From an uncultured Clostridia bacterium (GTDB lineage Bacteria; Bacillota; Clostridia; TANB77; CAG-508), in the NCBI GenBank assembly GCA_948946035.1, contig CARBKU010000096.1, forward strand, positions 1 through 5,667: 5,667 bases of DNA. The letters run 5' to 3'. Below are positions 5,653 to 5,667 of the stretch, in pieces. Below the pieces are notes generated by a model. That model searched no databases and had not been told where the DNA came from. It saw only the letters and a program-made list of their open reading frames with translations. Within the stretch, counting starts at the first letter, position 1, and each line of letters begins with the position of its first letter. The position numbers were made by a program, and so were the translations under genes.

Positions 5653-5667
5653 GGGTATTAATAAAAA

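Noticed and set aside
38..5667. tRNA or rRNA genes, CRISPR arrays, insertion sequences, phage or defence genes
   Set aside because: I saw no cloverleaf, regular repeat-spacer pattern, transposase or accessory gene; the window is filled by housekeeping genes.

Overview
The window reads as a stretch of a very AT-rich Firmicutes chromosome, most likely from Clostridia. The reasons are strong AAGGAG-type ribosome binding sites, A-ending codons throughout, TAA stops in most genes, and the conserved neighbourhood yicC - remA - rpoZ - priA - def - fmt. The genus cannot be told from the sequence alone. All genes lie on the + strand and are closely packed. No promoter is visible, because the left edge lies inside yicC.

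Layout: bases 1-37 are not genomic; they are the Illumina TruSeq P5/read-1 adapter left on the contig end. Genomic sequence starts at 38, inside yicC (endoribonuclease, N-terminus missing). Then follow remA (DUF370 DNA-binding regulator), an 81-base spacer with a hairpin, rpoZ (RNA polymerase omega) and a cytidylate-kinase-like P-loop kinase. A 95-base spacer with a palindromic repeat leads to priA (replication restart helicase), then def (peptide deformylase) and fmt (methionyl-tRNA formyltransferase). An intrinsic terminator follows fmt.

The genes are growth-related: RNA turnover (YicC), transcription (RemA, omega), nucleotide supply (the kinase), replication restart (PriA), and the N-formylmethionine cycle (Fmt formylates initiator Met-tRNA, Def removes the formyl group from nascent proteins). 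Compared with the Bacillus subtilis order yloC-remA-gmk-rpoZ-coaBC-priA-def-fmt, both gmk and coaBC are absent from their usual places. A different nucleotide-kinase family sits between rpoZ and priA.

priA is broken by one extra base at about 3609, inside the conserved QVAGRAGR motif. Deleting one base restores an intact 742-residue protein. With adapter left at the contig end, an assembly or sequencing error is a serious possibility.

I see no new multi-gene system here. The most unusual non-coding signal is a pair of related repeats in opposite orientation, one in the spacer before priA and one in the spacer before fmt. The second contributes to the fmt ribosome binding site.
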